Shown here in pieces: positions 24,237 to 33,391 of a DNA stretch of 38,730 nt (positions within the stretch are counted from its first letter, which is position 1; each line of letters opens with the position of its first letter). The notes below the pieces were generated by a model. It saw nothing but the letters and a program-made list of their open reading frames with translations, searched no databases and had not been told where the DNA came from. The translations under genes and the position numbers were made by a program. The stretch is from Acidobacteriota bacterium (GTDB lineage Bacteria > Acidobacteriota > Vicinamibacteria > Vicinamibacterales > Vicinamibacteraceae). Location of the stretch: positions 1-38,730 of the forward strand of contig JADLFL010000048.1 in assembly GCA_020845575.1 (NCBI GenBank). The letters run 5' to 3'.

Positions 24237-24610
24237 ACCCCGATGCCCGTCTCCGCCGTGCCCTCGCGCCAGTCGATCCACCGGACGGTTTCGCGCAGCG
24301 CGTGCGCGCGCGCGTCGAACGCGATGCTGTGTCGGCGCGCCGGCGCCCCGTTGCGCGCGTCACGCGATGGCTGGCGATTGCCGCCACCATCCTGGCCGTC
24401 CTCGGGGGGCCACTGGCGTGGCGCGAGTACCAGGTGCGTCGAGAGGCGCTCGCGGCGCGCGCGCAGGTGCTGCTGGCGCTGCAGATCGCCAGTCGCGAGC
24501 TCGATTCGGCGCAGCGTCGCGTGGTGCGTCCCGTGGACACGCGAGGCGGCGCGGCAACAGACAGCCAACGGTCGGGCTCCGAGGGCCGACCCGACCGGAG
24601 CGAACGTTGA
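24233..24610 (+). CDS. Small membrane protein, probable anti-sigma factor
   Basis: The 125-residue product has a basic cytoplasmic N-terminus (1-45), one membrane helix (about 46-63, LAIAATILAVLGGPLAW) and a C-terminal helix likely outside. There is no zinc-binding HxxxCxxC anti-sigma motif and no cysteine at all, so it is called by its overlap with the sigma factor gene and its topology, not by family motif. The last ~20 residues (AATDSQRSGSEGRPDRSER) are encoded by hairpin/repeat-like DNA (see 24570-24591), suggesting the gene was extended into a repeat. Confidence 0.6.
   Translation: MNPDARLRRALAPVDPPDGFAQRVRARVERDAVSARRRPVARVTRWLAIAATILAVLGGPLAWREYQVRREALAARAQVLLALQIASRELDSAQRRVVRPVDTRGGAATDSQRSGSEGRPDRSER
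24570..24591. repeat. Hairpin with shared GGGCTCCGAG core, inside the anti-sigma-like gene end
   Basis: GGTCGG (24570-24575) pairs with CCGACC (24586-24591) around a 10-base loop. The core GGGCTCCGAG is identical to 8185-8194 between fabF and etfB. It looks like a member of a dispersed palindromic repeat that has been captured as coding sequence. Confidence 0.4.
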
Positions 24611-24656
24611 GAACCGACTGTGGTCGGGAAGACCGATCCTGCCAGGAGAGACAGTG

Positions 24657-25187
24657 ATGCGTCAGCGAATCGTGAAGTGTGCAGTGGTGATGACCGCGGT
24701 GCTGGCAGCCGTACCGGCGCGAGCGCAGTTGCTCCAGTTGCCGGACATGTCACGGCTCTCGACGGGCGCCGTCGACGTGGTGGACGTGTCTGTCGATCGC
24801 GCGCTGCTCGGTCTGGCGGCGGCGTTCATGTCGGGCAGCGGCGATGAAGGCGAGGTCAAGTCGCTCATCGCGTCGCTCGAAGGGATCTACGTGAAGAGCT
24901 TCACGTACGACAGGGACGGTGCGTACGACCCGTCGGTCCTCGATGGCGTGCGGCGACAGCTCGGCATGGGGCAGTGGTCGCGGCTGGTCGCGGCAAAGTC
25001 GTCGGCAGACAAGACGGACGTCGCGGTCTACCTGTGGCGCAACGGCGACAGGCCCGGCGGTATCGCCGTCCTGTCAGTCGAGCCGCGCGGCATCACCGTT
25101 GTCAACATCGTCGGCTCGATCGACCTCGAGCGCCTGCGCAAGATGCAGGGCAAGTTCGGCGTACCGGACTTGAAGATGGACAGGTAG
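24657..25187 (+). CDS. DUF4252 family exported protein
   Basis: The 176-residue protein has a signal peptide (about 1-23, ending PARA before QLL). A DUF4252-type body follows: VKSLIASLEGIYVKSFTYDRDG and later VEPRGITVVNIVGSIDLERL. DUF4252 proteins of unknown function frequently accompany ECF sigma factors; here it follows sigma and anti-sigma genes, with AGGAG 8 bp upstream of the ATG. It may be an output or a regulator of that sigma system. It was chosen as soluble periplasmic, since no lipobox is visible. Confidence 0.82.
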   Translation: MRQRIVKCAVVMTAVLAAVPARAQLLQLPDMSRLSTGAVDVVDVSVDRALLGLAAAFMSGSGDEGEVKSLIASLEGIYVKSFTYDRDGAYDPSVLDGVRRQLGMGQWSRLVAAKSSADKTDVAVYLWRNGDRPGGIAVLSVEPRGITVVNIVGSIDLERLRKMQGKFGVPDLKMDR

Positions 25188-25188
25188 G

Positions 25189-25213
25189 CCGGCAACCGGC
25201 AACGGGCAATCGG
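25189..25213 (+). repeat. Heptad repeat (nSGGCAA)
   Basis: CCGGCAA CCGGCAA CGGGCAA TCGG: three and a half units. On the other strand they read as GTTGCCn-like units, so this is the same family as 18782-18809 in inverse orientation. It begins two bases after the DUF4252 stop. Confidence 0.7.
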
Positions 25214-25235
25214 ATGATTGGCGTCCGCATGAGCG

Positions 25236-25259
25236 GGGCCGGGCCATGAGGGCCGGCCC
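25236..25259. terminator. GC-rich hairpin between convergent genes
   Basis: GGGCCGG (25236-25242) and CCGGCCC (25253-25259) form a 7-bp stem with a 10-base loop; the right arm is itself part of the palindrome GGGCCGGCCC. It lies between the DUF4252 gene and the converging membrane-protein gene. It could limit read-through in both directions but lacks T tracts. Confidence 0.35.
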
Positions 25260-25264
25260 TACCG

Positions 25265-26023
25265 TCAGGCGGGCGGCATTCCCGGCACGCTCGGCACCTC
25301 GGCATTCCTCTGCACGCGCGTGGCGGCGGTCAGCAGGAGTGCCGCCCACGCCAGTTGGGTGAGCAGGTAAATCACGCCCAGTTTGACGGCCGTGAAGACG
25401 GCTTCGACCGTGGATGCGGGCAGGGCGCGCGGACGCCAGTACACCGCCTGCCATGGCGCCCAGACCAGCAGGACGACTGCCACCGTCGCGATGCCGAGCA
25501 CGCGCCAGTGAAAGGCGGCGGTGAGCCACTTCATCGTGAGGACGTCGCGCCACTCGTAGGCGGCGATCCACGCAAGGGTAGTAGCGCACCACGCGGGAAC
25601 CACCACCCACTGCACGAACGCGACGACCCACCGCACCGCGGTGTGTACACCGCCGGTCCGCGTGATGTCGCCTGCCGCGATCGCCGCGGCGTCGAACTCG
25701 CCGGCGTGACCCATCCACCACCGCTCGACCCAGCCCGCGCCCGCGCCGATCACGCCGATGACGATGATGGCGAGGAGTGCGAGCGGCAGGCGCCGCGCGG
25801 CAGGCAGCAGGCTGGGCCACGGCCTGCTGTCGTGCACCAGCGCGTGCGACGCGGACGCCGATCCGAGCACCAACAGCATCACCGCCAGCAGCACCAGCAG
25901 CGCAGACAGCGTGAGCATCAGCACGTTGGCTTCGGGCGTGTAGAGGAAGCCGAGGAGCGTCGCGCCAGCCAGCGCGTCGATCGTGGCGACCCACAGCGTC
26001 GTCCTGATGAGGGCGGCGATCAT
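25265..26023 (-). CDS. Six-helix membrane protein of unknown function
   Basis: The 252-residue protein has about six hydrophobic segments (approx. 8-27, 34-56, 78-100, 130-152, 172-192, 212-235) with Trp-rich connections and no recognised catalytic motif. It is the last gene of the GT2-DUF1175-A2M operon; its ATG overlaps the A2M stop (ATGA), so co-translation is likely. Family assignment was not possible. A role in anchoring or exporting the A2M system is only a guess from context. Confidence 0.7.
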   Translation of the reverse strand: MIAALIRTTLWVATIDALAGATLLGFLYTPEANVLMLTLSALLVLLAVMLLVLGSASASHALVHDSRPWPSLLPAARRLPLALLAIIVIGVIGAGAGWVERWWMGHAGEFDAAAIAAGDITRTGGVHTAVRWVVAFVQWVVVPAWCATTLAWIAAYEWRDVLTMKWLTAAFHWRVLGIATVAVVLLVWAPWQAVYWRPRALPASTVEAVFTAVKLGVIYLLTQLAWAALLLTAATRVQRNAEVPSVPGMPPA

Positions 26024-29000
26024 CACTCGGGCTCCTGTGCGCTCGGCACGTCGAGCGTGGCTGCGGCGCTCGACGCGTAGACGCCGGGCACGTACATCGG
26101 GGTGACCTGTGCCGGCATCGCGCGGAACCGTCCCGGCGTTGTCACGCGCAGCAGGTACGCGAACTCGGCACGTCCTTCGAGCGCGTCGAGGAACAACGCC
26201 ACCCTGTCGTCGCGATACTCGCGATGCGAGCCGAACGTCCACTGCGGCGGTTTGGCGAGATCGAGCAGATCCGGCCTGGCGACGGCTTCCGCACCAGCGG
26301 GGATCGGATCCTCGATCATCAGGTACCGCCAGTCATTCGAGCCCGCGACAACGAGCCTGACGAGGATCAGGTCACCAGGCTTCGCGGTTCCGGTGAACGG
26401 CACTTCGTCGTACACGACGCGGCCCCGCCGTTCCACGGGCGTCAGTGAGAAGTACTTGCGGCTCAACGCGAGCTTGCGCGTACCCGTGCGTTCCAGACCC
26501 TCGCTCGTGTCGTAGTAGCGCGCGCTCGCGGTCCAGTAGACGGGCCCGCCGGTCGAGGCAATCGTCACGGGTGTCTTGCCGGCCTGAACGGGCAGCGTGA
26601 CGATGGCGGGGAAGGGGCGCGTCCAGTCGGCGGGCGTGAAGTCCACGCGCTGTGACTGCCCGCCAACCGTCACGGTGACGGTCACCGGTGCGGGCCGCTC
26701 CTGCCGTCCCTTCATCGCGCCGAGCAGACCATACAGCGCCATCGCCGTCTGCTTCGTGCTGTTCCACGTCATCCCGCCCATGCGGTTGGCCAGCAGCCAG
26801 CGCACCGCCGGTTCGACGAGCGCATCATCGGGTCGCACTGCGGCCAGTGCCTGCACGGCGGCGGCCGTGGCGTCGGCCGTGGCGTCGCCCCAGTCGCCCA
26901 GCAGTGGGTCGTTCTCCGCCGGCCACCACGCCAGATCGCCGCGCGTCTGCGCGCGCGTGGCCAGCATGCCGGCGAGTTCGCCGGCGCGCGCGTCCTTCCG
27001 CTCGTGCAGCGCGAGCAGCAGCCACGCCTGGCCGTATGGCGTCATGTCGCTGCGGCGCTGCCACAACCCGTCGATGAACGCCGCCAGTTCGAAGCCGTCC
27101 TGTCGCGGCAGCATGTCTGCCGCCGCGGCGCGCGCGAGCACATACGCGCCGTAGGCCTCGAGTTCAGGCACCATCGCCGGCGTGGCCGCGAGCAGGCGGG
27201 CGAGCGCCGTGGTGCCGTTCTGCAGCGCCATGTACGGCACCTGGACGTCCGCACCCCGTGCTTCCAGCAGGCCATACAACGCGTAAGCCGTCATGAACGG
27301 GTGATCGTCATCGGTCGCCCACCAGCCCCAGGCGCCGTTGCCATGCTGCAGGCGCACGAGCCTGTCGACGCCGGCGCGCGACACGCGATCCAGCATGCTC
27401 ATGCGCTCGGTTGGTGCGAGCTCGAGTTGATCGAGCGTGCGCAGTACGAGGAGGTTGGGCACGAAGGAGGAGACCGTCTGCTCGGTGCAGCCGTAAGGGT
27501 AGTTCACGAGATCGTCGAGCGCGCCGAGGAGCGAGCCGGCCATCGACGGCATCAGGCTCACCACGGCGTGACGTGCGAGTGGATTGGACGTCTCGGGAAT
27601 GTCGATCGCGACATCGCGCGACGCGCCCGCCGCCGTCGAGCCCGACACGCCGACGTCGCGCCGCGCACCGAACGGCAATACGGGGAATGTCACCTCCATC
27701 GCGTCGCTGGCGGACGCGGCCGTGGCCGTGCCCGTCACCGTGGCGGACCCCGGTGCCGTCGCGGTGAAGGCCCACTCGGTGCGCACCGCACCACCGGTGG
27801 AAACCGTCACGCCCTGCGCGCCGGACGAGGCCGCGTCGAGCCCTGAGGCCGTCATCGACACGGAGACGGGGATCGCGCCGCCTTCCTGGTAGTTGTGCAC
27901 GATCGCCGGCACGCGCACCTCGTCGCGCTCGGTGAGGAAACGCGGCGGCACCACGCGCAGCAGCAGGTCGCGCGTGGTGATCGTCCGGCTGAGCGCCAGG
28001 CCTGCCTTCGTGTCGCGCGTCACGGCCCGTGCCGTCAGGCGCCATGTCGTCAAGGAATCGGGATACGCCACGCGCACCGTGGCGGTCCCGTCCGCGGCCG
28101 TCACGACGGACGGACTCCAGTAGATCGCGTCGGGAAAGTCCTTGCGCACGCGCGGCCGTTCCGGCGTGTCGCCCTTGAAGTCCGCGAGCGACAGCGGCCG
28201 CCGGCGCTGCGCGAGTTGCATCCGCAACGTTCCCGAGTACCCCATGAAGTAGTACTGGCGCGAGTAGTCGGTGGACACGTGGCTGTACTCGGTGCGATAG
28301 AACACGCGCAGCGGATCGGGCGTCGTGTCGCGGCGTACGCCGTACAACGCCTCGTCAACGACACCCAGCGCGATCTGCGCCTGGACCGGTGCGCCAGCGG
28401 CGTCGAGCGTGCGGACGCGGAAGACCCCGGGCTCGCCCGGCCGGTACACGGTCTTGTCGGGCGTCACCTCGATCGTGAGGGCGCGCGTGGCGGGCGGCAC
28501 GCGCAGCTTCTTCTCGGCGTAGTAGACGCGATCGTCCCGGAGGTACAGCAGGTTGACCCACGTGTCGCCGATGTCGGCGTCGGTGACGGGAACGTCGAAG
28601 ACGCCGTCTGTCGTCGGCTGACGCACGTCGTACCACGTGAGCGTGCGCGCTTCCTTGGTGAGCAGGACCGGCGTCGATGGCGCGGTGCCGCGGACGGCGA
28701 TGCGTGCCGTGTCGCCCGGCGCGTACGTGGCCTTGTCGGCGATGAGCTCGAACGACTCGCTGTCGCTCTCGTATGTCTGGTCGGTCGCGCCGGGTATCCA
28801 GATGTACGTGTTGTCTGCCACCTCACGGTCGCCCGACATCGCGCGCGCCTCGATCAGGTAGCTCCCCGGCGACGCCGGTGCCTTCGTCTCCCACGAGGCC
28901 CGCCCGTCGCGCCCTGTTGTCGCGGTGCCGGTCGTGATCACCTCGCGGCGCTGCTCCTGTGCGGACCAGTCCCACTCGGTGCGTACCAGTTGCAGCGCGA

Positions 29001-30714
29001 CGGGCACGCCCGCCACGCCGCCGCCGCTGTAGTCGACGACGCGGACGCGCGCGGCGATCGTCGTGCCAGGCCTGGCGACATAGGGTGTGGCGCGCGCGGC
29101 CACGAGGAAGTCGCCCCACGTGGCCACGACCATCCCGCTGCCGGAGACTTCGAGATCGCTCGCGTCGCGGATGCGGGCTTCCAAGCGCACCTGCATGTCG
29201 CTGGACGTGTCGCTCTCGGGCAGCGTCACGGTGAAGCGTGCCTGGCCCTGCGCGTCGAGTGTGGCGGTCAGCGTCTCGCGCTCGTCGCCGCCGTAGAAGT
29301 AGCCGCCGCTGTCGTTGCCTTCGCTGTCGCTGTCCACCCATCTGAGCGGCGAGTAGTACGGCCCTGTCTGCACCACGAGCCTGACCTCGGCGTCGCGCAC
29401 GGGCTGACCGAAGTAGTAGCGCGCGTTGACCGTCACCTCGACCTTCCCGCCCTGACGCGCGAGCTTCACCGCGGGCGTGACGTTCACCTCGAACTCGGGC
29501 TTCCTGTACTCCTCGACCTCGAAGGAGCCGCTGGCCTTGTGTTCGCCCGTGAGGACCTCGACCGAGTAGACGCCGAGCGACGCGCTGGCGGGAAGCGCGA
29601 ACTCGGTGTCCACGGCGCCGAACTGGTCGACGTCGCGGCGTACCCGCTGCAGCACGCGTCCCGTCCTGTCGGTGATCGTCATCTCCACCGATTGCGCGTC
29701 GAACGGCTCGATGGCGATCCCCGTGCGCCATCGCAGGATGGCCTTGGCCTTCACCGTGTGTCCGGGCCTGTAGATCGGCCTGTCGGTGAAGACGTGCGCG
29801 ACCAGTTCCCGTCCCGTCGTGCCGAGACCGTACGACGGAGGTGTGCTGGCCACTGCCTGCTCGCCGCACGTGGCCACGGTGATGATGTCGTCGGCGGTGA
29901 TCGCGCCGACAGGGATCGCGGCGAGACCGCGCGCGTCCGTACGCGCCGTGCCGATGGTGGCCTTGTCGGCGATCGCCGTCACCGCGCACCCGTCGACGGG
30001 CGTGCCCTGCATCCGGTCCACCAGGTAGGCCAGCATCGTGCCCGGCGCGACCTTGGTGACGAGCGCCACGTCGGACACCATGAGGATCGTGTAGGCGAGC
30101 TGCGTGTCGTGGACGGCTTCGACGAGGTAGACGCCGGGCTGCGTCACTTCGATCGGGATGCGACGGACGTCGGTGTCGGCCAGTCGCGGGAGCATCTCGC
30201 GCCACGAGGCGACGACCTGCTTGTCGTTGAGCAGCGGGACCTGCGCGTAGGCCGTCAGGCCGAGCTGTACGCGGCGCTGGACGAGGGCCTGGTCCGCGCC
30301 GGCGCGACGTTGCTGGCGGTACTGGCGGCTGGTCTGCCGCCGCAGGAACGACTGGAGGTCCGAGCGCCGGCTCGCCTTCCATGAGGCGAGGCGCTCGAGC
30401 CATGTCTGCTCGGTGGGCACCGTGTAGGTGTCACTGCCGAGTGTGTGCGCGTCTTCGAGTGTGGCGAAGAAGGCGGACGCGTCGGCGACGCGATAGATGC
30501 GGAAGTCGAGCGAACCGAGGCGCTCGAAGGTGAGCGTCACGTACGGCGCGGCTTGCGTGGTGAAGATCTCGCTACTCGAGAGCGAGAACGCCGGCTGGTC
30601 GGCCGGGCGCGCGGCTTCGTCGTTGTCCTGCGCGTGCGCCCGCTGAGGCGTCACGAGCGCGATGAGCGCCAGCAGGACGGCGACCGTGCGGCCGAGGAGA
30701 GAAGACGTGGTCAT
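26023..30714 (-). CDS. Bacterial alpha-2-macroglobulin with thioester motif (YfaS-like)
   Basis: Bacterial A2Ms trap proteases in the periplasm through a bait region and a reactive thioester. The 1563-residue protein has a signal peptide (1-28, ending RAHA), many macroglobulin-type beta domains (for example VFTDRPIYRPGHTVKAKAIL, KPEFEVNV), the A2M-domain segment FPDAIYWSPSVVTAADGTA, the thioester YGCTEQ with Cys 1076, and an alpha/alpha-toroid (LVRLQHGNGAWGWWATDDDH). No lipobox is seen, so it is likely soluble. The ATG at 30714 gives the signal peptide; an in-frame extension to 31278 is not supported. It overlaps DUF1175 upstream and the membrane gene downstream by 3 bp at each junction. The partner is DUF1175, not penicillin-binding protein 1C. 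Confidence 0.93.
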   Translation of the reverse strand: MTTSSLLGRTVAVLLALIALVTPQRAHAQDNDEAARPADQPAFSLSSSEIFTTQAAPYVTLTFERLGSLDFRIYRVADASAFFATLEDAHTLGSDTYTVPTEQTWLERLASWKASRRSDLQSFLRRQTSRQYRQQRRAGADQALVQRRVQLGLTAYAQVPLLNDKQVVASWREMLPRLADTDVRRIPIEVTQPGVYLVEAVHDTQLAYTILMVSDVALVTKVAPGTMLAYLVDRMQGTPVDGCAVTAIADKATIGTARTDARGLAAIPVGAITADDIITVATCGEQAVASTPPSYGLGTTGRELVAHVFTDRPIYRPGHTVKAKAILRWRTGIAIEPFDAQSVEMTITDRTGRVLQRVRRDVDQFGAVDTEFALPASASLGVYSVEVLTGEHKASGSFEVEEYRKPEFEVNVTPAVKLARQGGKVEVTVNARYYFGQPVRDAEVRLVVQTGPYYSPLRWVDSDSEGNDSGGYFYGGDERETLTATLDAQGQARFTVTLPESDTSSDMQVRLEARIRDASDLEVSGSGMVVATWGDFLVAARATPYVARPGTTIAARVRVVDYSGGGVAGVPVALQLVRTEWDWSAQEQRREVITTGTATTGRDGRASWETKAPASPGSYLIEARAMSGDREVADNTYIWIPGATDQTYESDSESFELIADKATYAPGDTARIAVRGTAPSTPVLLTKEARTLTWYDVRQPTTDGVFDVPVTDADIGDTWVNLLYLRDDRVYYAEKKLRVPPATRALTIEVTPDKTVYRPGEPGVFRVRTLDAAGAPVQAQIALGVVDEALYGVRRDTTPDPLRVFYRTEYSHVSTDYSRQYYFMGYSGTLRMQLAQRRRPLSLADFKGDTPERPRVRKDFPDAIYWSPSVVTAADGTATVRVAYPDSLTTWRLTARAVTRDTKAGLALSRTITTRDLLLRVVPPRFLTERDEVRVPAIVHNYQEGGAIPVSVSMTASGLDAASSGAQGVTVSTGGAVRTEWAFTATAPGSATVTGTATAASASDAMEVTFPVLPFGARRDVGVSGSTAAGASRDVAIDIPETSNPLARHAVVSLMPSMAGSLLGALDDLVNYPYGCTEQTVSSFVPNLLVLRTLDQLELAPTERMSMLDRVSRAGVDRLVRLQHGNGAWGWWATDDDHPFMTAYALYGLLEARGADVQVPYMALQNGTTALARLLAATPAMVPELEAYGAYVLARAAAADMLPRQDGFELAAFIDGLWQRRSDMTPYGQAWLLLALHERKDARAGELAGMLATRAQTRGDLAWWPAENDPLLGDWGDATADATAAAVQALAAVRPDDALVEPAVRWLLANRMGGMTWNSTKQTAMALYGLLGAMKGRQERPAPVTVTVTVGGQSQRVDFTPADWTRPFPAIVTLPVQAGKTPVTIASTGGPVYWTASARYYDTSEGLERTGTRKLALSRKYFSLTPVERRGRVVYDEVPFTGTAKPGDLILVRLVVAGSNDWRYLMIEDPIPAGAEAVARPDLLDLAKPPQWTFGSHREYRDDRVALFLDALEGRAEFAYLLRVTTPGRFRAMPAQVTPMYVPGVYASSAAATLDVPSAQEPE

Positions 30715-31403
30715 GGAAGCCTCAAACGATGGACGCCGAGGAACGCGGGGTTGTCGGCGGTCGGGCGCCAGCGGGGTGCCGGATGCCGCCGCAGATCCGC
30801 AAGCGATGCCTTGCGCATCTCGCCCGGCTGCTGCGTGGCCGTGTCGGGGCCGGTGTGATAGACGACCCAGTCGGCGCGATCGGGTTCGAAGGCGGACCGG
30901 CCGACGAACACCATGAGGTGTTCGGGGTAGCGCTGGCCTGCCTGGTGGAATGCGAGGATGTCGCCGGGCCGTGCGGCCGAGGCGTCGCGGCTGACAAACG
31001 TCGCGTTCAGGCGAAGGATCGTGCGCGCGTCGGCGAACTCGGCGTAGCGCGGCGGGGTGTCGGCGGAGACGCGGAACAGCGGCACGCTGTCTGCGTCGGT
31101 CGTGAGCGGCACGCGGAGTTCGGGACGCACGTGGCCGCCTGGAATCGCGATGCGCCGCAGCCATTCGGGCGAGTGCGGCCGGAGCGCCTCGCGCGCGGCG
31201 TGGCGGACGAGTCCCGCGCAATCGCTGACGTCGGCGGTGGGGCGATAGAACTGTGCGTCGGCAAGCAGCGTGAACCACGCGACGAACGCCGCGCGGTCCT
31301 GCGGACCGCGATCGCGCAGCACGGAACGGCCCGCCGCGCCCTGTCGCTCCGACGCGATCGCGGGCACCACGAGCAGAACAGTCAGTAGCGCGACGACACG
31401 CAT
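30711..31403 (-). CDS. DUF1175 family protein (YfaT-like), NlpC/P60-like Cys/His pattern
   Basis: The 230-residue product has a signal peptide (1-18) and matches DUF1175, the family that accompanies YfaS-type A2Ms in proteobacteria. Internal motifs resemble the NlpC/P60 papain-like fold: DCAGLVRHAA (C62), PGDILAF (146-152) and EHLMVFVG (H162). Catalytic activity is therefore plausible but unproven. It overlaps the A2M start (ATGA) and, by 22 bp, the upstream glycosyltransferase gene. It is possibly a wall- or A2M-modifying peptidase. Confidence 0.82.
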   Translation of the reverse strand: MRVVALLTVLLVVPAIASERQGAAGRSVLRDRGPQDRAAFVAWFTLLADAQFYRPTADVSDCAGLVRHAAREALRPHSPEWLRRIAIPGGHVRPELRVPLTTDADSVPLFRVSADTPPRYAEFADARTILRLNATFVSRDASAARPGDILAFHQAGQRYPEHLMVFVGRSAFEPDRADWVVYHTGPDTATQQPGEMRKASLADLRRHPAPRWRPTADNPAFLGVHRLRLP

Positions 31404-32326
31404 TCCCGTGCGTGAGAGTCTACCCGACGCAAGGCGACAGGCAGTGCGGCGGCGTAGGCGCGGGCCTCCGCGGGACGGCCGCGGAGCAGGCTCAGGGTGA
31501 TGCGCAGCGCGAGGCCGGCGATGAGGAGCGGGCGGATCAGGACGCGTGTCGCGAACCCGCCGTGCTTGGCGACGTAGCGGAGCAGGTTGCGATACCAGAT
31601 CGATGAGAACGAGCCGAGGCCGATGGCGCGCATTGCCACGCCGCCTTCGTGGACCACGCGCGCGCTCGCGACGTAACGGATGCGCCAGCCCGCCACGGCG
31701 ATGCGGCGACAGAAATCGACGTCCTCGAACCATGCGGGGTGGAACGTGGTGTCCAGGCCGCCGACGGCGTCGAACGCCGCGCGACGGACGAGCAGGCACG
31801 CCGCGGCAGGCTGGTCGACGTCCTGGTCGCGATCGCGGTCGAGATCGGTGGCCAGGTACCGCGCGCTGGCGGGGTTTGTCGGCCAGACGTGATCGATGAG
31901 CAGCAGATCCACTGCCCATGTGGCCAGTGTGGGGAACCGGCGGATGCTGTACTCCGGCTGCGGACGCCCATCGGTGCCGACCAGTTGCGCGCCGGCCAGC
32001 GCGATACCGTCGTCGGCGGTCGCGTCGGCGAGCAGGCGCGCAATCGCGTCGCGCGTGACGAGGATGTCGGGGTTGAGCACCAGCACCCACGGTGTGTCGG
32101 TGGCGGCCAAGCCCGCGTTCACGCCACCGGCGAAGCCGAGGTTCCTGTCAGACGCCACGACGCGCACGCCGGCACGCGCGCGTGCGATGTCGGCCGTCCC
32201 GTCCGTCGAGGCGTTGTCGACCACGACCACCGGCCAGCCCGTCTCGCGCGCCGCGTCGAGCGCCGCCGGCAGGTGTGCGCGGGCGTTCCAGGCGACAAAG
32301 AGCAGGGTGACGGGCGTATCGGTCAC
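31382..32326 (-). CDS. Family 2 glycosyltransferase (rhamnosyltransferase-like)
   Basis: The 314-residue GT-A enzyme has DNASTDGT (37-44), a nucleotide-sugar site [11 protein letters not shown], the NPD motif (85-87) and the acceptor-side ED pair in [10 protein letters not shown], as in WbbL/RfbF-like rhamnosyltransferases. A C-terminal hydrophobic helix ([19 protein letters not shown]) probably lies against the membrane. The GTG at 32326 ([14 protein letters not shown]) gives the natural start. It is the first gene of the A2M operon; a sugar step beside an A2M is unusual. Confidence 0.87.
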   Translation of the reverse strand: MTDTPVTLLFVAWNARAHLPAALDAARETGWPVVVVDNASTDGTADIARARAGVRVVASDRNLGFAGGVNAGLAATDTPWVLVLNPDILVTRDAIARLLADATADDGIALAGAQLVGTDGRPQPEYSIRRFPTLATWAVDLLLIDHVWPTNPASARYLATDLDRDRDQDVDQPAAACLLVRRAAFDAVGGLDTTFHPAWFEDVDFCRRIAVAGWRIRYVASARVVHEGGVAMRAIGLGSFSSIWYRNLLRYVAKHGGFATRVLIRPLLIAGLALRITLSLLRGRPAEARAYAAALPVALRRVDSHARECVSSRY

Positions 32327-32443
32327 GAGGCGCCGCCCAGTGTGCCACGGACGCGAGGCTGCCGAAGGAGCGGCCTGGCACTGGCGTCGAGGCATACTGG
32401 TGGTTGGACCGCCGTGACGGGCGGTCGTGACAGCGAGGGACGC

Positions 32444-33391
32444 ATGCTGATTCGCAGGGCGACGCAGATTCCGGCGCGGGAGATCACCGACGAGCGGCTG
32501 TACCTCGATCGACGGGCGTTCATCAAGTCGTCCGTCGGTGTCGCGGCTGGCGGGCTGGCCGGCGCGTTGATGGTGGGCGACGCGCACGCACAGACAGCGC
32601 TCACCGGCGTCACGAAGAGTCCGCTGAGCACGACGGGCGAGAAGCTCAACTCGTTCGAGGACATCACCAGCTACAACAACTTCTACGAGTTCGGTACCGA
32701 CAAGGGTGACCCGAAGGCCCACAGCGGCAGGTTCAAGCCGCTGCCGTGGACGGTGAAGATCGACGGCGAGGTCGGCAAGCCAGGCGCGTACACCATCGAG
32801 GATCTGCTGACGCGTTTCCCCCTCGAGGAACGCGTCTACCGCCTGCGGTGCGTGGAAGCGTGGTCGATGGTCATCCCGTGGGTCGGGTTCCCGCTCGCGA
32901 GCCTGTTGAAGCTGGTCGAACCCACGTCGAAAGCGGGCTTTGTCGAGTTCACCACCATCGACCGCGCGTCGGAGATGCCCGGCCTCCGCTATCCCGTGCT
33001 CGAGTGGCCGTACAAGGAGGGCCTGCGCCTCGACGAGGCGCAGCATCCGCTGACGCTGCTCGCCGTCGGCCTGTACGGCAAGACGCTCCTGAACCAGAAC
33101 GGTGCGCCGCTCCGTCTCGTGGTGCCGTGGAAGTACGGCTTCAAGAGCATCAAGTCGATCGTGCGCCTCAGGCTCACGGCGGGGCGCCCGCAGACGTCAT
33201 GGAATCGCTCGGCGCCGCAGGAGTACGGGTTCTATTCGAACGTGAACCCGGAGGTCGATCATCCGCGCTGGAGCCAGGCCAGGGAACGCCGCATCGGCGA
33301 GTTCTTCCGTCGCGAGACGCTGATGTTCAACGGCTATGCCGACCAGGTCGCGAAGCTCTACGCCGGCATGAACCTGAAGCGGGAGTTCTGA
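32444..33391 (+). CDS. msrP: Protein-methionine-sulfoxide reductase catalytic subunit MsrP
   Basis: MsrP is the periplasmic molybdopterin enzyme that repairs oxidised methionines using quinol electrons from MsrQ. The 315-residue protein has a Tat signal with R23-R24 ([17 protein letters not shown]), the family N-terminus [20 protein letters not shown], and the molybdenum-ligating C136 in [17 protein letters not shown]. Other hallmarks are [14 protein letters not shown] and [13 protein letters not shown]. It is expressed divergently from the A2M operon across a 117-bp spacer. The partner msrQ follows, but only after 183 bp. Confidence 0.95.
   Translation: MLIRRATQIPAREITDERLYLDRRAFIKSSVGVAAGGLAGALMVGDAHAQTALTGVTKSPLSTTGEKLNSFEDITSYNNFYEFGTDKGDPKAHSGRFKPLPWTVKIDGEVGKPGAYTIEDLLTRFPLEERVYRLRCVEAWSMVIPWVGFPLASLLKLVEPTSKAGFVEFTTIDRASEMPGLRYPVLEWPYKEGLRLDEAQHPLTLLAVGLYGKTLLNQNGAPLRLVVPWKYGFKSIKSIVRLRLTAGRPQTSWNRSAPQEYGFYSNVNPEVDHPRWSQARERRIGEFFRRETLMFNGYADQVAKLYAGMNLKREF

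Noticed and set aside
27895..30384. 829-codon open frame antisense to the A2M gene
   Set aside because: Composition is Arg/His/Val-rich without domains and it mirrors the strong third-position GC of the A2M gene; a GC-rich shadow frame.
26023..31278. Longer 1751-residue version of the A2M protein
   Set aside because: The extra N-terminal residues are the shadow of DUF1175; the ATG at 30714 yields a clean signal peptide and a 4-bp overlap.
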